A stretch of 39,901 nucleotides of DNA from Desulfobacterales bacterium HSG16 (GTDB lineage Bacteria; Desulfobacterota; Desulfobacteria; Desulfobacterales; HSG16), in contig JAUCGE010000019.1 in assembly GCA_030377965.1 (NCBI GenBank), forward strand, positions 1-39,901. Reading direction: 5' to 3'. The position numbers and the translations under genes are program-made. The notes under the pieces were generated by a model. It made no database searches and had not been told where the DNA came from. It saw only the letters and a list, made by a program, of their open reading frames with translations. Below are positions 24,806 through 32,865 of this stretch, piece after piece (the first letter of the stretch is position 1; each line of letters begins with the position of its first letter).

Positions 24806-25017
24806 GTTTTTGCCCTCCGTAATGGTAAGTGGTTCAAATGACATATTCGATTGCATTTAACGGACTTGATCACACATTTGTGATTCATATCAAACATGAA
24901 GGGAAAAAGTCAATTTTTCTCTGTCATTATGCTGTCAATTCATAGGGCTGAATACAATCAAAATGGAAAATATTTTTATTGACTGATCATAAACTGGCAA
25001 ACTGCAAATAGGACAGA

Positions 25018-25731
25018 TCAGGGGATTTTAGACTTTGAAGCTATGGAAAAATCATGCAGAGGTATAAGGACATCAGCCATTTCCTTTATTTTTTTTACGG
25101 ACTCAAACGCATCAATGACATCAAGATGCACACCAGGCGGAATTACCGGCCCTTTTTCGGGAAAATTTTTCTCATTACAGCAAAAACCTGTGATAATGGC
25201 CCTGCCTTCAGTTGTGTTGATAGACACAGACTGGCCTCCGATGGTGTGTCCGGGGGTCAGGATGACATCGATTCCATCCATTATATTTGCATCACCATCC
25301 ACGGGTATCACATTAAGATCATCTAAGACATCTGAATAATATCTGTGATCTATGGGATGTGGATCATCGAAAAATTCGAGTTCCTTTTTCTGGACGTAAA
25401 TTTCGGCATTTTTACATTTGTAATCGTTTTCACAATGGTCATTGTGCAGATGTGTATGAATGATAACATCAATTGATTCCGGCTTTAAATCGAATTTTAA
25501 AAGTGCATCCTCAAATTCCAATATTTCAAAATCGCATCGTTTTTGAACATCATCTCTTACAACAAACTGCTCAAGACCGGTATCCACAAGGATGTTTTTG
25601 TCTCCGCCTTTTATATAAAAAACGTAAATCGGAAGGAGTATGGGTTTGCCGTAATCGCGAAGATAGGTCATAACACCCTGATCTGTTTCGTTCATGCCAA
25701 CAACGAGAGGATGAATTGTATATTCCTGCAT
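25018..25731 (-). CDS. Metallo-beta-lactamase-fold hydrolase (AHL-lactonase-like family)
   Basis: A 237-residue cytoplasmic MBL-fold protein. The metal motif HTHLHNDH supplies His94, His96, Asp98 and His99. Further ligands lie in TPGHT and the terminal LIPLHD. The early LVDTG strand is typical. The closest well-known relatives are N-acyl homoserine lactonases of the AiiA/AttM type, but substrates vary widely and quorum quenching cannot be concluded. AAGGAG is seven bases from the ATG. The gene is monocistronic and divergent from the rpsF operon. A small palindrome (25811-25825) lies upstream. Confidence 0.88.
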   Translation of the reverse strand: MQEYTIHPLVVGMNETDQGVMTYLRDYGKPILLPIYVFYIKGGDKNILVDTGLEQFVVRDDVQKRCDFEILEFEDALLKFDLKPESIDVIIHTHLHNDHCENDYKCKNAEIYVQKKELEFFDDPHPIDHRYYSDVLDDLNVIPVDGDANIMDGIDVILTPGHTIGGQSVSINTTEGRAIITGFCCNEKNFPEKGPVIPPGVHLDVIDAFESVKKIKEMADVLIPLHDFSIASKSKIP

Positions 25732-25810
25732 TTGTTTCTCCTTATTATATGCTCATAGATTGTGACAATATACCTGAGTTTCATGTTCTCATGATAATTC
25801 ATTTTAATAT

Positions 25811-25825
25811 TGTACAGACAGTACA
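25811..25825. promoter_or_regulatory. TGTAC-N5-GTACA palindrome, possible operator
   Basis: A perfect 5-bp inverted repeat with a 5-base spacer, TGTACAGACAGTACA, in the divergent region between the MBL hydrolase and the rpsF promoter. It sits about 65 bp before the rpsF -35 element and about 80 bp upstream of the hydrolase start. The binding protein is unknown. Confidence 0.35.
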
Positions 25826-25890
25826 TGGTCAAGCCTTTTCAGGTTTTACAGTGGACTGGCAAATTTAAAATCATGAAATTTTAAATTATC

Positions 25891-25919
25891 TTGACACGTC
25901 TTTTATGAAAAGGTTATAA
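25891..25919 (+). promoter_or_regulatory. Sigma70 promoter of the rpsF operon
   Basis: A consensus -35 TTGACA (25891-25896) and a 17-bp spacer lead to -10 TTATAA (25914-25919), or TATAAA one base later. Position fits a leader that begins about 75 bp before rpsF. Confidence 0.75.
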
Positions 25920-25949
25920 AGATAAATTTTGGGTTTTGATTATTGGTTT

Positions 25950-25976
25950 GTCCTTGTTCCGGTTTGTTGCCGGGAC
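25950..25976 (+). promoter_or_regulatory. Candidate S6:S18 autoregulatory leader hairpin
   Basis: A hairpin in the rpsF leader. GTCC (25950-25953) can pair with GGAC (25973-25976), and CCGG (25959-25962) with CCGG (25970-25973), leaving an asymmetric bulge. Known rpsF leaders bind the S6:S18 dimer through a CCG trinucleotide beside such a stem, mimicking 16S rRNA. CCG sits in the equivalent place here. This is a motif-level resemblance only. Confidence 0.5.
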
Positions 25977-25999
25977 TTTAATATCCAAGAGGAGGTTGC

Positions 26000-26566
26000 A
26001 TGAGACGTTACGAAACAATTGTGATTTCGGACCCCGATCTTTCAGAAGAGCAGCGGGAGGATTTTTTCAAAAAAATCCGGGATCTGATCGATCAGCAGGG
26101 ATTTCTTGTCGAGTTCGACGAATGGGGAAACAGGAAACTGGCCTATGAGATCAGGAAAAAACTTCGAGGCTATTATGTCAGACTCGATTATTGTGGAAAC
26201 GGTGAGCTGGTTGATGAAATAGAACGGCAGTTCAGAATTGATGACAGGGCCATGAAATATATGACCATTGTTCTTGACAGAGATGCTGATGTCGAGAAGA
26301 TCAAAAAAGATTTGGAAGAAGCCGCCTCAGCGTTAGAGACTCCTGCTGAAGCTTCAACATCCGGGGAAGAAAAAACCCCTGAGAAAGCACCAACGGAAGA
26401 AGCACCAGTGGAAGCACCAGCAGAAACACCAGCAGAAACACCAGCGGAAACACCAGCAGAAACACCAGCGGAAACACCAGCGGAAACACCAGGCAATTCC
26501 GGAAGTGAAAGCTCAGAAACAGAGTCTGAAGAATCGGCTGAAACCAAAAGCGGTGAGGAGGTATAA
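26000..26566 (+). CDS. rpsF: 30S ribosomal protein S6 with long acidic C-terminal tail
   Basis: A 188-residue protein. Residues 1-95 are ribosomal protein S6 ([28 protein letters not shown]-like [42 protein letters not shown]), the 16S central-domain protein that binds S18. The last 85 residues are a low-complexity Pro/Ala/Thr/Glu tail with six exact AETP-type repeats, then Ser/Glu-rich sequence. Ordinary S6 has 95-135 residues. Ribosome binding site GAGGAGG is ideal. It is first gene of the operon with rpsR, yybS and rplI. Confidence 0.96.
   Translation: MRRYETIVISDPDLSEEQREDFFKKIRDLIDQQGFLVEFDEWGNRKLAYEIRKKLRGYYVRLDYCGNGELVDEIERQFRIDDRAMKYMTIVLDRDADVEKIKKDLEEAASALETPAEASTSGEEKTPEKAPTEEAPVEAPAETPAETPAETPAETPAETPAETPGNSGSESSETESEESAETKSGEEV
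26420..26491 (+). repeat. Six tandem 12-bp repeats in the rpsF tail
   Basis: Six copies of GCRGAAACACCA encode AETP repeats. Only the third base of one codon varies. The unit is in frame, so slippage changes tail length without breaking S6. Confidence 0.95.
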
Positions 26567-26568
26567 TT

Positions 26569-26847
26569 ATGGCCCCAAGAGGCGGAAGTAAAAGAGGCGG
26601 CCCTGCACGAAGAAGAAAAAAAAGAATTTATCACCGTCGGAAGGTTTGTCGTTTTTGTGCGGACAGCAAGATGGTGATTAATTATAAGGATCCAAAATCC
26701 TTGAAATATTTTACAACAGAACGAGGAAAAATCATTCCACGGCGTATTTCCGGAACCTGTGCCAAACACCAGCGCGTCCTGACTGTCGCTATTAAACGTG
26801 CACGAACTATCGCCTTGCTGCCTTATGTCGGCACAGTGGATGTTTGA
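26569..26847 (+). CDS. rpsR: 30S ribosomal protein S18
   Basis: A 92-residue S18 with the usual basic N-terminus ([17 protein letters not shown]), [31 protein letters not shown] and a final [10 protein letters not shown]. It forms a dimer with S6 on 16S rRNA. The start lies 2 bp after the rpsF stop, with GTGAGGAGG inside the rpsF end as ribosome binding site. No ssb gene lies between them, unlike many Firmicutes. Confidence 0.98.
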   Translation: MAPRGGSKRGGPARRRKKRIYHRRKVCRFCADSKMVINYKDPKSLKYFTTERGKIIPRRISGTCAKHQRVLTVAIKRARTIALLPYVGTVDV

Positions 26848-26953
26848 TGCCATTTTTGAAATTATCGAATATTGGCCAAATAAAACTGATTCTGGCAAAG
26901 CAGAAATTTCTCATCATTATTACAAATGAGTGAGAAGAAAGGAAGAGCATAGA

Positions 26954-27901
26954 TTGCCCCAGAATATTCAAGGGGAAATAACGAAAGACTTGATCAAGGG
27001 AACGGTATTTGTCGTATGTCTATTCTACATCTGCGGCATTTTTCCGTTGATGTCCCTTGTTCTGCCTCTTTTCATTCCCCTGCCGGTTCTTTTTTATCGA
27101 TTGAAACTCGGCAGGAATATCGGGGCGATCATACCTTCAGCAGCAACTTTGATAGTTTTTGCAGTATCAGGCAGGTTTGATGTTGATCTTGTTTTTTTCA
27201 GCGAAATCCTTCTTATGGGATTTATGATCGGGGATTGTTTCGAGAAAAACTATCCGATAGAACTGACAGTGTTGAAAACGTGTGCTGCAATCTGGGCAGC
27301 AGGTATTGCCATTATTTTCTTTTATATCAGCGTAATGAATATCGATATCCTGCTTGTTGTATCCGGGTATGTGGAAGAAGTTCTGCAAATGACTGTTACG
27401 ATCTATGAAAGAGCGGGAGCATCCCAGGACATGATTCACGAGGCAATGAGTTCCATGGAACAAAAACGGGATATGATGGTTGCAATGATTCCGTCATTTG
27501 TAATCTCGTTCACCCTCATGCTGGTATGGATAACCCTGCTGATGGCAAAACCGGTACTGAAAACCGGAAAGATGCCCTATCCTGCCTACGGTCCTTTATG
27601 CTTTTGGAAGGCCCCCGAATTTCTCGTATGGGCTGTAATAGTTTGCGGTATCATGCTGTTTCTTCCACACAGGACCATTAATATGGTCGGGGTGAACGGC
27701 ATGATCGTATTGCTGACAGTCTATTTTTTTGCGGGCATTGCCATCGTTGCCTGGTTTTTCGAACAAAAGGGGCTGCCTCCCATGATCCGCATAATGCTGT
27801 ACAGCATAATAGCCATACAGCAATGGATGCTGCTTTTGATCGCTGGACTCGGATTTTTTGACACTTGGCTGAATTTGAGAAAAATGAACAGTGAAGAATG
27901 A
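26954..27901 (+). CDS. YybS-family (DUF2232) polytopic membrane protein
   Basis: A 315-residue integral membrane protein with about eight hydrophobic helices. Examples: VFVVCLFYICGIFPLMSLVL, AAIWAAGIAIIFFYISVM, FVISFTLMLVWITLLMA, FLVWAVIVCGIMLFL and MLYSIIAIQQWMLLLIAGLG. A gene for a DUF2232/YybS protein commonly sits between rpsR and rplI in Desulfobacterota and Firmicutes, and the function is unknown. I prefer the TTG start at 26954, which follows GGAAG at eight bases. A GTG at 26930 in the same frame lacks a ribosome binding site. Confidence 0.82.
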   Translation: MPQNIQGEITKDLIKGTVFVVCLFYICGIFPLMSLVLPLFIPLPVLFYRLKLGRNIGAIIPSAATLIVFAVSGRFDVDLVFFSEILLMGFMIGDCFEKNYPIELTVLKTCAAIWAAGIAIIFFYISVMNIDILLVVSGYVEEVLQMTVTIYERAGASQDMIHEAMSSMEQKRDMMVAMIPSFVISFTLMLVWITLLMAKPVLKTGKMPYPAYGPLCFWKAPEFLVWAVIVCGIMLFLPHRTINMVGVNGMIVLLTVYFFAGIAIVAWFFEQKGLPPMIRIMLYSIIAIQQWMLLLIAGLGFFDTWLNLRKMNSEE

Positions 27902-28031
27902 TCCGCTCATTTTTCATATATACAGGTTTATAAGAAAATGTTTTTCACAATGGAGAAAATAATACAATATGTATATTTTCAGCAGATAACCCGGTGAAAA
28001 ACTTTTTTTGGAAGTCTTAACGGAGGTTCAC

Positions 28032-28478
28032 ATGAAAATTATATTGACAGAAACCATAGAATCGCTGGGGATTATCGGCAGCCAGGTCACCGTGGCTGAC
28101 GGTTATGCGAGAAATTACCTTCTTCCCCAGAAGAAGGCTGTTGCCGACACCCCGTCCAACCGAAAGGCCCTGGAGCAGAAGAAAAAGAAATTCGAGCTTC
28201 AGATCGCCAAAGAAAAACAATTCGCGCAGGAAATGGCCAATCGGATTGAAGGTGTCAACGTTACAATTTCCGCCAAGGTCAGTGACGAGGAACGTCTTTA
28301 CGGTTCCATAAATATCCGTGATATCATAGATGCACTCGCTGCTCAGGGTATTGAGATGGAAAAACGGATGGTATTGCTGAAGGAACCTATCAAATTTCTC
28401 GGTAAATATCAGGTACCTATCCGTGTGTACAGAGATGTGGAACCGGAAATCACCGTCGAAGTGGTCTCCGAACAATAA
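28032..28478 (+). CDS. rplI: 50S ribosomal protein L9
   Basis: A 148-residue L9 with N-terminal MKIILTETIESLGIIGSQVTVADGYARNYLLP, the long connecting helix, and the C-terminal 23S-binding domain (VSDEERLYGSINIRDI, VPIRVYRDVEPEITVEVV). CGGAGG upstream fixes the start at 28032. The frame extends eight codons earlier without support. Full family length. Confidence 0.97.
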   Translation: MKIILTETIESLGIIGSQVTVADGYARNYLLPQKKAVADTPSNRKALEQKKKKFELQIAKEKQFAQEMANRIEGVNVTISAKVSDEERLYGSINIRDIIDALAAQGIEMEKRMVLLKEPIKFLGKYQVPIRVYRDVEPEITVEVVSEQ

Positions 28479-28488
28479 GGTAAGCCAT

Positions 28489-28517
28489 CTGCCGGAAACG
28501 TCTGTTGTTTCCGGCAG
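28489..28517 (+). other. Strong hairpin between rplI and dnaB
   Basis: A perfect 11-bp stem CTGCCGGAAAC/GTTTCCGGCAG with a 7-nt loop, directly after rplI. The following sequence is A-rich rather than T-rich, so it is not a canonical terminator. It may stabilise the upstream mRNA or attenuate dnaB. Confidence 0.5.
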
Positions 28518-28559
28518 GTTAAAAAACTCCCCCGTTAAACAAAAGATCGATTCGTTTCT

Positions 28560-29927
28560 ATGGCAAAACGCCTGGCTCAAAATGATAAAAATTTCTTTCA
28601 AGACAAGTTGCCGCCCCAGAATATTGAGGCCGAAGAATCTTTGATCAGTTCCATACTGATTGATAACAATACCCTTTCAGATATAGTTGAAGTACTTACG
28701 CCTGACGATTTTTACAGATCTTCTCACCAGAAAATATTCGAAGTCTGCTTGACGCTTTACGAACAGAACGAACCCATCGACCTGGTGACATTGAACAATG
28801 CCCTCAAAGAAAATGGAGATCTGGAAAAGGTGGGTGGAACTTCTTTTCTGGCAAAACTTCTTGATACTGTGCCGGTGGCCGCTAATGCCGCACATTACGC
28901 TAAAATAGTCCGCAACAAAGCGAGCCTGCGCCATCTTCTCATAAAATCGAATGAAATCACAAAACGCTGTCTGGATGACAGAGGAGATATCGAAGAAATT
29001 ATCGATTTTGCCGAAAGTACGGTATTCGAAATCTCAGAAAGAAATATCAAGCCGTCATTTTATCCTTTGTCGAACATCATAGAGATTAATATTGATGCAC
29101 TTGAAGAAAGACAGGGTAATAAGACCCTTGTAACAGGTGTTACGACCGGATATAACCAGCTGGATCATATGACTTCAGGATTTCAGCCTTCCGATTTGAT
29201 CATTCTTGCAGCCCGGCCAAGTATGGGAAAGACAGCTCTTGCCATGAACATCGCCAGAAATGCAGCGGTTATGGGAGGCGTATCTGTTGCAGTTTTCTCC
29301 CTTGAAATGTCTAAAGAACAATTATCCATGAGATTGTTATGTTCGGAATCCAGGGTTGATTCCTTTAAACTCAGAGGCGGGTTTATAAGCGATGATGACT
29401 GGAACAACCTGACAAACGCAGCAGGAACCCTGTCCCAGGCTCCAATGTTTATTGATGATTCAGCCAGTATATCATCCCTGGAAATCCGGGCAAAAGCCAG
29501 ACGACTTAAAAAAGATGCCAATCTCGGACTCTTGATCATTGATTATCTTCAATTGATGAGAGGTTCGTCTGGTACGGAACGAAGAGATCTGGAAATATCC
29601 GAAATTTCCCGATCCCTCAAAGGGCTTGCTAAAGAACTCAATCTTCCAATAATCGCTTTGTCCCAGTTGAACAGAAAGCTTGAGGAACGAAGCGATAAAA
29701 GGCCGCAGCTGTCAGATCTTCGCGAGTCAGGCTCTCTTGAACAGGACGCTGATGTGGTAGCTTTCATATATAGAGATGAAGTATATAACAAAGATGAAAA
29801 CAACCCGAACATTGGAAAAGCAGAAGTGATCATTGCAAAGCAGAGAAACGGCCCTGTCGGATCGGTCTCCCTTGCTTTTATCAATAAATATACCCGATTT
29901 GAAAATCTTCAACAAGATTACAACTGA
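28560..29927 (+). CDS. dnaB: Replicative DNA helicase DnaB
   Basis: A 455-residue hexameric fork helicase. The N-terminal domain starts PPQNIEAEESLISSIL and has DFYRSSHQKIFE. A linker leads to the RecA-like domain with Walker A RPSMGKTA (Lys224), VAVFSLEMS, Walker B GLLIIDYLQLM, ALSQLNRKLEER, SDLRESGSLEQDADVV and a final AKQRNGPVG. Normal length, no intein. The ATG at 28560 lacks an obvious Shine-Dalgarno sequence and follows the hairpin at 28489-28517. Confidence 0.97.
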   Translation: MAKRLAQNDKNFFQDKLPPQNIEAEESLISSILIDNNTLSDIVEVLTPDDFYRSSHQKIFEVCLTLYEQNEPIDLVTLNNALKENGDLEKVGGTSFLAKLLDTVPVAANAAHYAKIVRNKASLRHLLIKSNEITKRCLDDRGDIEEIIDFAESTVFEISERNIKPSFYPLSNIIEINIDALEERQGNKTLVTGVTTGYNQLDHMTSGFQPSDLIILAARPSMGKTALAMNIARNAAVMGGVSVAVFSLEMSKEQLSMRLLCSESRVDSFKLRGGFISDDDWNNLTNAAGTLSQAPMFIDDSASISSLEIRAKARRLKKDANLGLLIIDYLQLMRGSSGTERRDLEISEISRSLKGLAKELNLPIIALSQLNRKLEERSDKRPQLSDLRESGSLEQDADVVAFIYRDEVYNKDENNPNIGKAEVIIAKQRNGPVGSVSLAFINKYTRFENLQQDYN

Positions 29928-29999
29928 TTTATTTACATAGGAGAATACCGTGACAGGAACCCGGCCAATGAAAATTCGGATTACTGAAAACGGACAGGC

Positions 30000-31640
30000 A
30001 TGAAAAAAATTTTCGGACATACTGACGGACTCAAGCATGACCAGATACGACGGATTGAAAACCTGTATCGCAGGCGCATTCCGCCATATTTTCTCATTAC
30101 ACCTGAACTTGCAAAAGATATCGGGCAGATTTCCAGTGAGATTCGACGGCAGATCGGTGTTCTAATTAACCGTCAAGGTAAAATTTTCTCTGTAATCGTG
30201 GGAGATCAGCATAAAATACTCATTCCAGATACCCCCGAATATCGAACAATCCCGGGCAGGCTCAAGGGATTGAGATGTATTCATACACATATAGGGGATG
30301 AGCCTTTAACACCGGATGATTTGACAGATCTATCCCTTTTACGTCTCGATCTGATGGCAGTCATCTGTCTCAGGCCGGAAGGTAATATTTCAAGAGTCCA
30401 TTTTGCCCATGTACTGCCCAAACCGATACAGGGCAAATACTTTCAGGTTATGGACCCTGTTGATACGGGCAGACTCGATATCGGATGTCTTGAACTGATA
30501 CAGGCGTTAGAAGATGAAATGTCTCAGATGCGCGCCCTGTATGATGCAGATACTGGAAAAGAGCGGGCTTTTCTTGTAAGTGTGACAACTGATCAGCGTC
30601 GAATAGCTGCAAAATCCATGTCTGAATTGAAGGAACTGGCCCGTTCAAGTGATATCAAAATCGTGGATACTATTATCCAGCGCCGTGCAAAAATCGACCA
30701 CAGGTTCCTCATGGGGATTGGCAAAATCCGGGAAATGGCCGTTCAGGCAATGGAAAAAGGAGTATCTATTGTCATATTTGACCAGGAATTGAACCCTTCA
30801 CAGATTCGGTCGATAACCGACAGTATCGAATTGAAGGTCATTGACAGAACGCAGCTGATACTTGATATTTTCGCGAGAAGGGCACAGACCAGGGAAGGAA
30901 AGCTGCAAGTTGAACTGGCCCAGCTTAAATATATGCTGCCCCGACTGGTGGGAAAAAACACAGCTCTTTCACGCCTTGAAGGAGGCATTGGAGGGCGCGG
31001 ACCAGGTGAAACCAAGCTCGAAGTAGACCGCAGGCGGGCAAGAGACAGGGTGGCCAGGCTTACAAAGGATCTGAACAAGGTCAGAAAACAGAGAAAACTC
31101 CAGAAAGCCAAACGAAACAAGCAGGGGCTTCCGGTAATATCTATCATAGGATATACCAATGCTGGCAAATCAACTCTGCTCAATACCCTGACTCAGAGCA
31201 AGGTTGTCACCGAAGACCGCATGTTTGCAACCCTTGATCCTTCCAGCAGGCGGCTCCGATTTCCAAGAGATACGCAAGTTATTATAACGGACACAGTGGG
31301 ATTTATAAGGGATCTTCCAAAAGATCTGATGGTAGCTTTCAGAGCAACTCTGGAAGAACTGGAAAGCGCGGATCTTCTGATCCACGTCATAGATATCAGC
31401 AATCCTGAGTTTTCAGATCAGATCGAATCTGTCGAAAAAATACTGGATGATCTGAACGTAAATAATATTCCAACTATCCGGGTATTCAACAAACGGGATC
31501 TGATTGATGACGAACAGGTCGAAATACTCTGCCTGAGATACGAAGCTCTTGCTATTTCATCGACAAAAAAAACCGGACTGGCCACCCTTGTTGAGACAAT
31601 GGAAAGAAGAATCGGGCCTTCAAAAGAAGATGTAATATAA
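30000..31640 (+). CDS. hflX: Ribosome-associated GTPase HflX, long form
   Basis: A 546-residue P-loop GTPase that splits or rescues stalled ribosomes. The HflX core starts near residue 190 (AFLVSV, ELKELARSSDIKIVDTIIQRR). It includes the glycine-rich GGIGGRGPGETKLEVDRRR, then G1 GYTNAGKST (Lys390), G3 DTVGFIRDLP and G4 NKRD. An additional N-terminal domain of about 180 residues (GHTDGLKHDQIRRIENLYRR to the CLRPEG region) precedes it. Such long HflX forms occur in other bacteria, and the E. coli protein lacks this extension. It follows dnaB after 72 bp. Confidence 0.95.
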   Translation: MKKIFGHTDGLKHDQIRRIENLYRRRIPPYFLITPELAKDIGQISSEIRRQIGVLINRQGKIFSVIVGDQHKILIPDTPEYRTIPGRLKGLRCIHTHIGDEPLTPDDLTDLSLLRLDLMAVICLRPEGNISRVHFAHVLPKPIQGKYFQVMDPVDTGRLDIGCLELIQALEDEMSQMRALYDADTGKERAFLVSVTTDQRRIAAKSMSELKELARSSDIKIVDTIIQRRAKIDHRFLMGIGKIREMAVQAMEKGVSIVIFDQELNPSQIRSITDSIELKVIDRTQLILDIFARRAQTREGKLQVELAQLKYMLPRLVGKNTALSRLEGGIGGRGPGETKLEVDRRRARDRVARLTKDLNKVRKQRKLQKAKRNKQGLPVISIIGYTNAGKSTLLNTLTQSKVVTEDRMFATLDPSSRRLRFPRDTQVIITDTVGFIRDLPKDLMVAFRATLEELESADLLIHVIDISNPEFSDQIESVEKILDDLNVNNIPTIRVFNKRDLIDDEQVEILCLRYEALAISSTKKTGLATLVETMERRIGPSKEDVI

Positions 31641-31766
31641 GGGCAAATCCTGGTGAAACTTATTCTTGCCGTGTTCTAACAGCCTGTACTTTAAAGATAA
31701 TATATAAAGCAGGCAGAAATGGTTCAATCTGTTCCTTGACATCGTTACAAAATAAGACCATTATTT

Positions 31767-32549
31767 ATGCCTATGAATATTGAATATGCACACAGGGTTG
31801 GAATATCGGCCGCATATAAAAGCGGAAAAATTATAAGATCCTTTTTCGGCCGGTTAAAACAGGTGGAAAAAAAGGGAGCGATAGATCTTGTAACAGAAGC
31901 AGATCTCGCGTCTGAGAAAGCCATCTTGAAAATTATCGGTGAAAAATTCCCGGATCATTCCGTACTTGCAGAAGAAAGCGGCGAAAAACAGCAAAACTCC
32001 CCATTTAAATGGATCATTGATCCTCTGGACGGAACTACTAATTTTACACATCAGCTAGGAATCTTTGCCGTTTCCATAGCTTTTGCCATAGACAACCGGA
32101 TAGAGTTCGGGATCATTTTAAACCCGATCAGCGGCGAACTGTTTACTGCAAGATCGAAACAGGGGGCATTTTTAAACGGCAGACCAATAAAAGTGTCAAG
32201 CGTAAAGCAGGTTTCAGAAAGCCTTCTGGTGACCGGATTTCCCTATGATTTTGCGGATCATATGGATGTGCTTGCTCCAAGATTTCAAAACTGCCTTATG
32301 GCATCACAGGGAGTAAGACGGCTGGGAGCAGCCTCTCTTGATCTTTGTTTTGTTGCCTGCGGCAGATTTGAAGGTTTCTGGGAACAAAATCTCAAGCCCT
32401 GGGACACTGCTGCCGGAATAATCATCGCAGAAGAAGCTGGCGCACGGATAACCGACTTTTCAAATCGGCCTTTTTCAGTCGATAAAAAAGAAATCCTGAC
32501 TACAAACAGCCTTATTCATGATGAGATGATTTCACTACTCAAACTATAA
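31767..32549 (+). CDS. suhB: Inositol monophosphatase family protein (SuhB-like)
   Basis: A 260-residue Mg-dependent, Li-sensitive-type phosphatase fold. Metal and catalytic motifs are LAEESGE, IDPLDGTTNF (Asp85, Asp88) and the C-terminal KPWDTAAG. The substrate may be inositol-1-phosphate or a related sugar phosphate. In proteobacteria SuhB also acts in rRNA antitermination. ATG at 31767 and another two codons later (31773) are both possible, as no strong Shine-Dalgarno is seen. A small ORF follows after 9 bp. Confidence 0.92.
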   Translation: MPMNIEYAHRVGISAAYKSGKIIRSFFGRLKQVEKKGAIDLVTEADLASEKAILKIIGEKFPDHSVLAEESGEKQQNSPFKWIIDPLDGTTNFTHQLGIFAVSIAFAIDNRIEFGIILNPISGELFTARSKQGAFLNGRPIKVSSVKQVSESLLVTGFPYDFADHMDVLAPRFQNCLMASQGVRRLGAASLDLCFVACGRFEGFWEQNLKPWDTAAGIIIAEEAGARITDFSNRPFSVDKKEILTTNSLIHDEMISLLKL

Positions 32550-32558
32550 GGAATCAAT

Positions 32559-32756
32559 ATGCAAAAAAATTCAAGCGAATCGATATTCGATGATGATTTT
32601 TTCGGATGCCTGGGAGAATTCAGTTTATCCGATCCAATATGCAAAAACTTGTGTGTATTTAATTTAAGATGTGCAATAGAACATGAGCAGCATGACAAGC
32701 TCGAATTGTTGGAAGACATTGCGTCCTCGGAATTCATGGTCTCGAAGATGCATTAG
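32559..32756 (+). CDS. Small orphan protein after suhB
   Basis: A 65-residue acidic protein, not recognised (SSESIFDDDFFGCLGEFSL, CIKNLCVF-like DPICKNLCVFNLRCAIEHEQ). It has four cysteines and no membrane helix. AAGGA sits at good spacing from the ATG and the gene starts 9 bp after suhB, so it is probably translated. Its stop codon lies inside the first copy of the 20-bp tandem repeat at 32750. Confidence 0.55.
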   Translation: MQKNSSESIFDDDFFGCLGEFSLSDPICKNLCVFNLRCAIEHEQHDKLELLEDIASSEFMVSKMH

Positions 32757-32805
32757 AAGTTATAAGACGGCATTAGAAGTTATAAGACGGCATTAGAAGT
32801 TATAA
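32750..32805 (+). repeat. Nearly three tandem 20-bp repeats
   Basis: The unit GCATTAGAAGTTATAAGACG occurs at 32750 and 32770, with 16 bases of a third copy at 32790. The first copy provides the TAG stop of the small ORF. Spacers are absent, so this is not a CRISPR array. Confidence 0.9.
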
Positions 32806-32822
32806 CAGGTATAAACATAAGC

Positions 32823-32865
32823 CGGGAGAGAATTTATATGTTCCTTATTCTACTCCCGACTTTTT
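32823..32865 (+). terminator. Terminator of the suhB-small ORF unit
   Basis: A stem of CGGGAG-AGAAT (32823-32833) with ATTCT-CTCCCG (32847-32858, one bulged A) and a 13-nt loop, followed by TTTTT (32861-32865). It overlaps the stop of the convergent minus-strand gene by one base. Confidence 0.75.

Noticed and set aside
24868-24885. CRP-type binding site near the vWA gene start
   Set aside because: Half-sites are in the order TCACA-N4-TGTGA, the inverse of the CRP arrangement, and the site is only a modest palindrome.
26188-26898. Minus-strand 236-codon frame opposite rpsF
   Set aside because: It mirrors the rpsF repeat tail (repeated GVSA) and has no ribosome binding site. It is a shadow of rpsF/rpsR.
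31736-31764. Promoter (TTGACA, 17 bp, CATTAT) for suhB
   Set aside because: The -10 match is poor and transcription would begin at or inside the start codon. Not strong enough to call.
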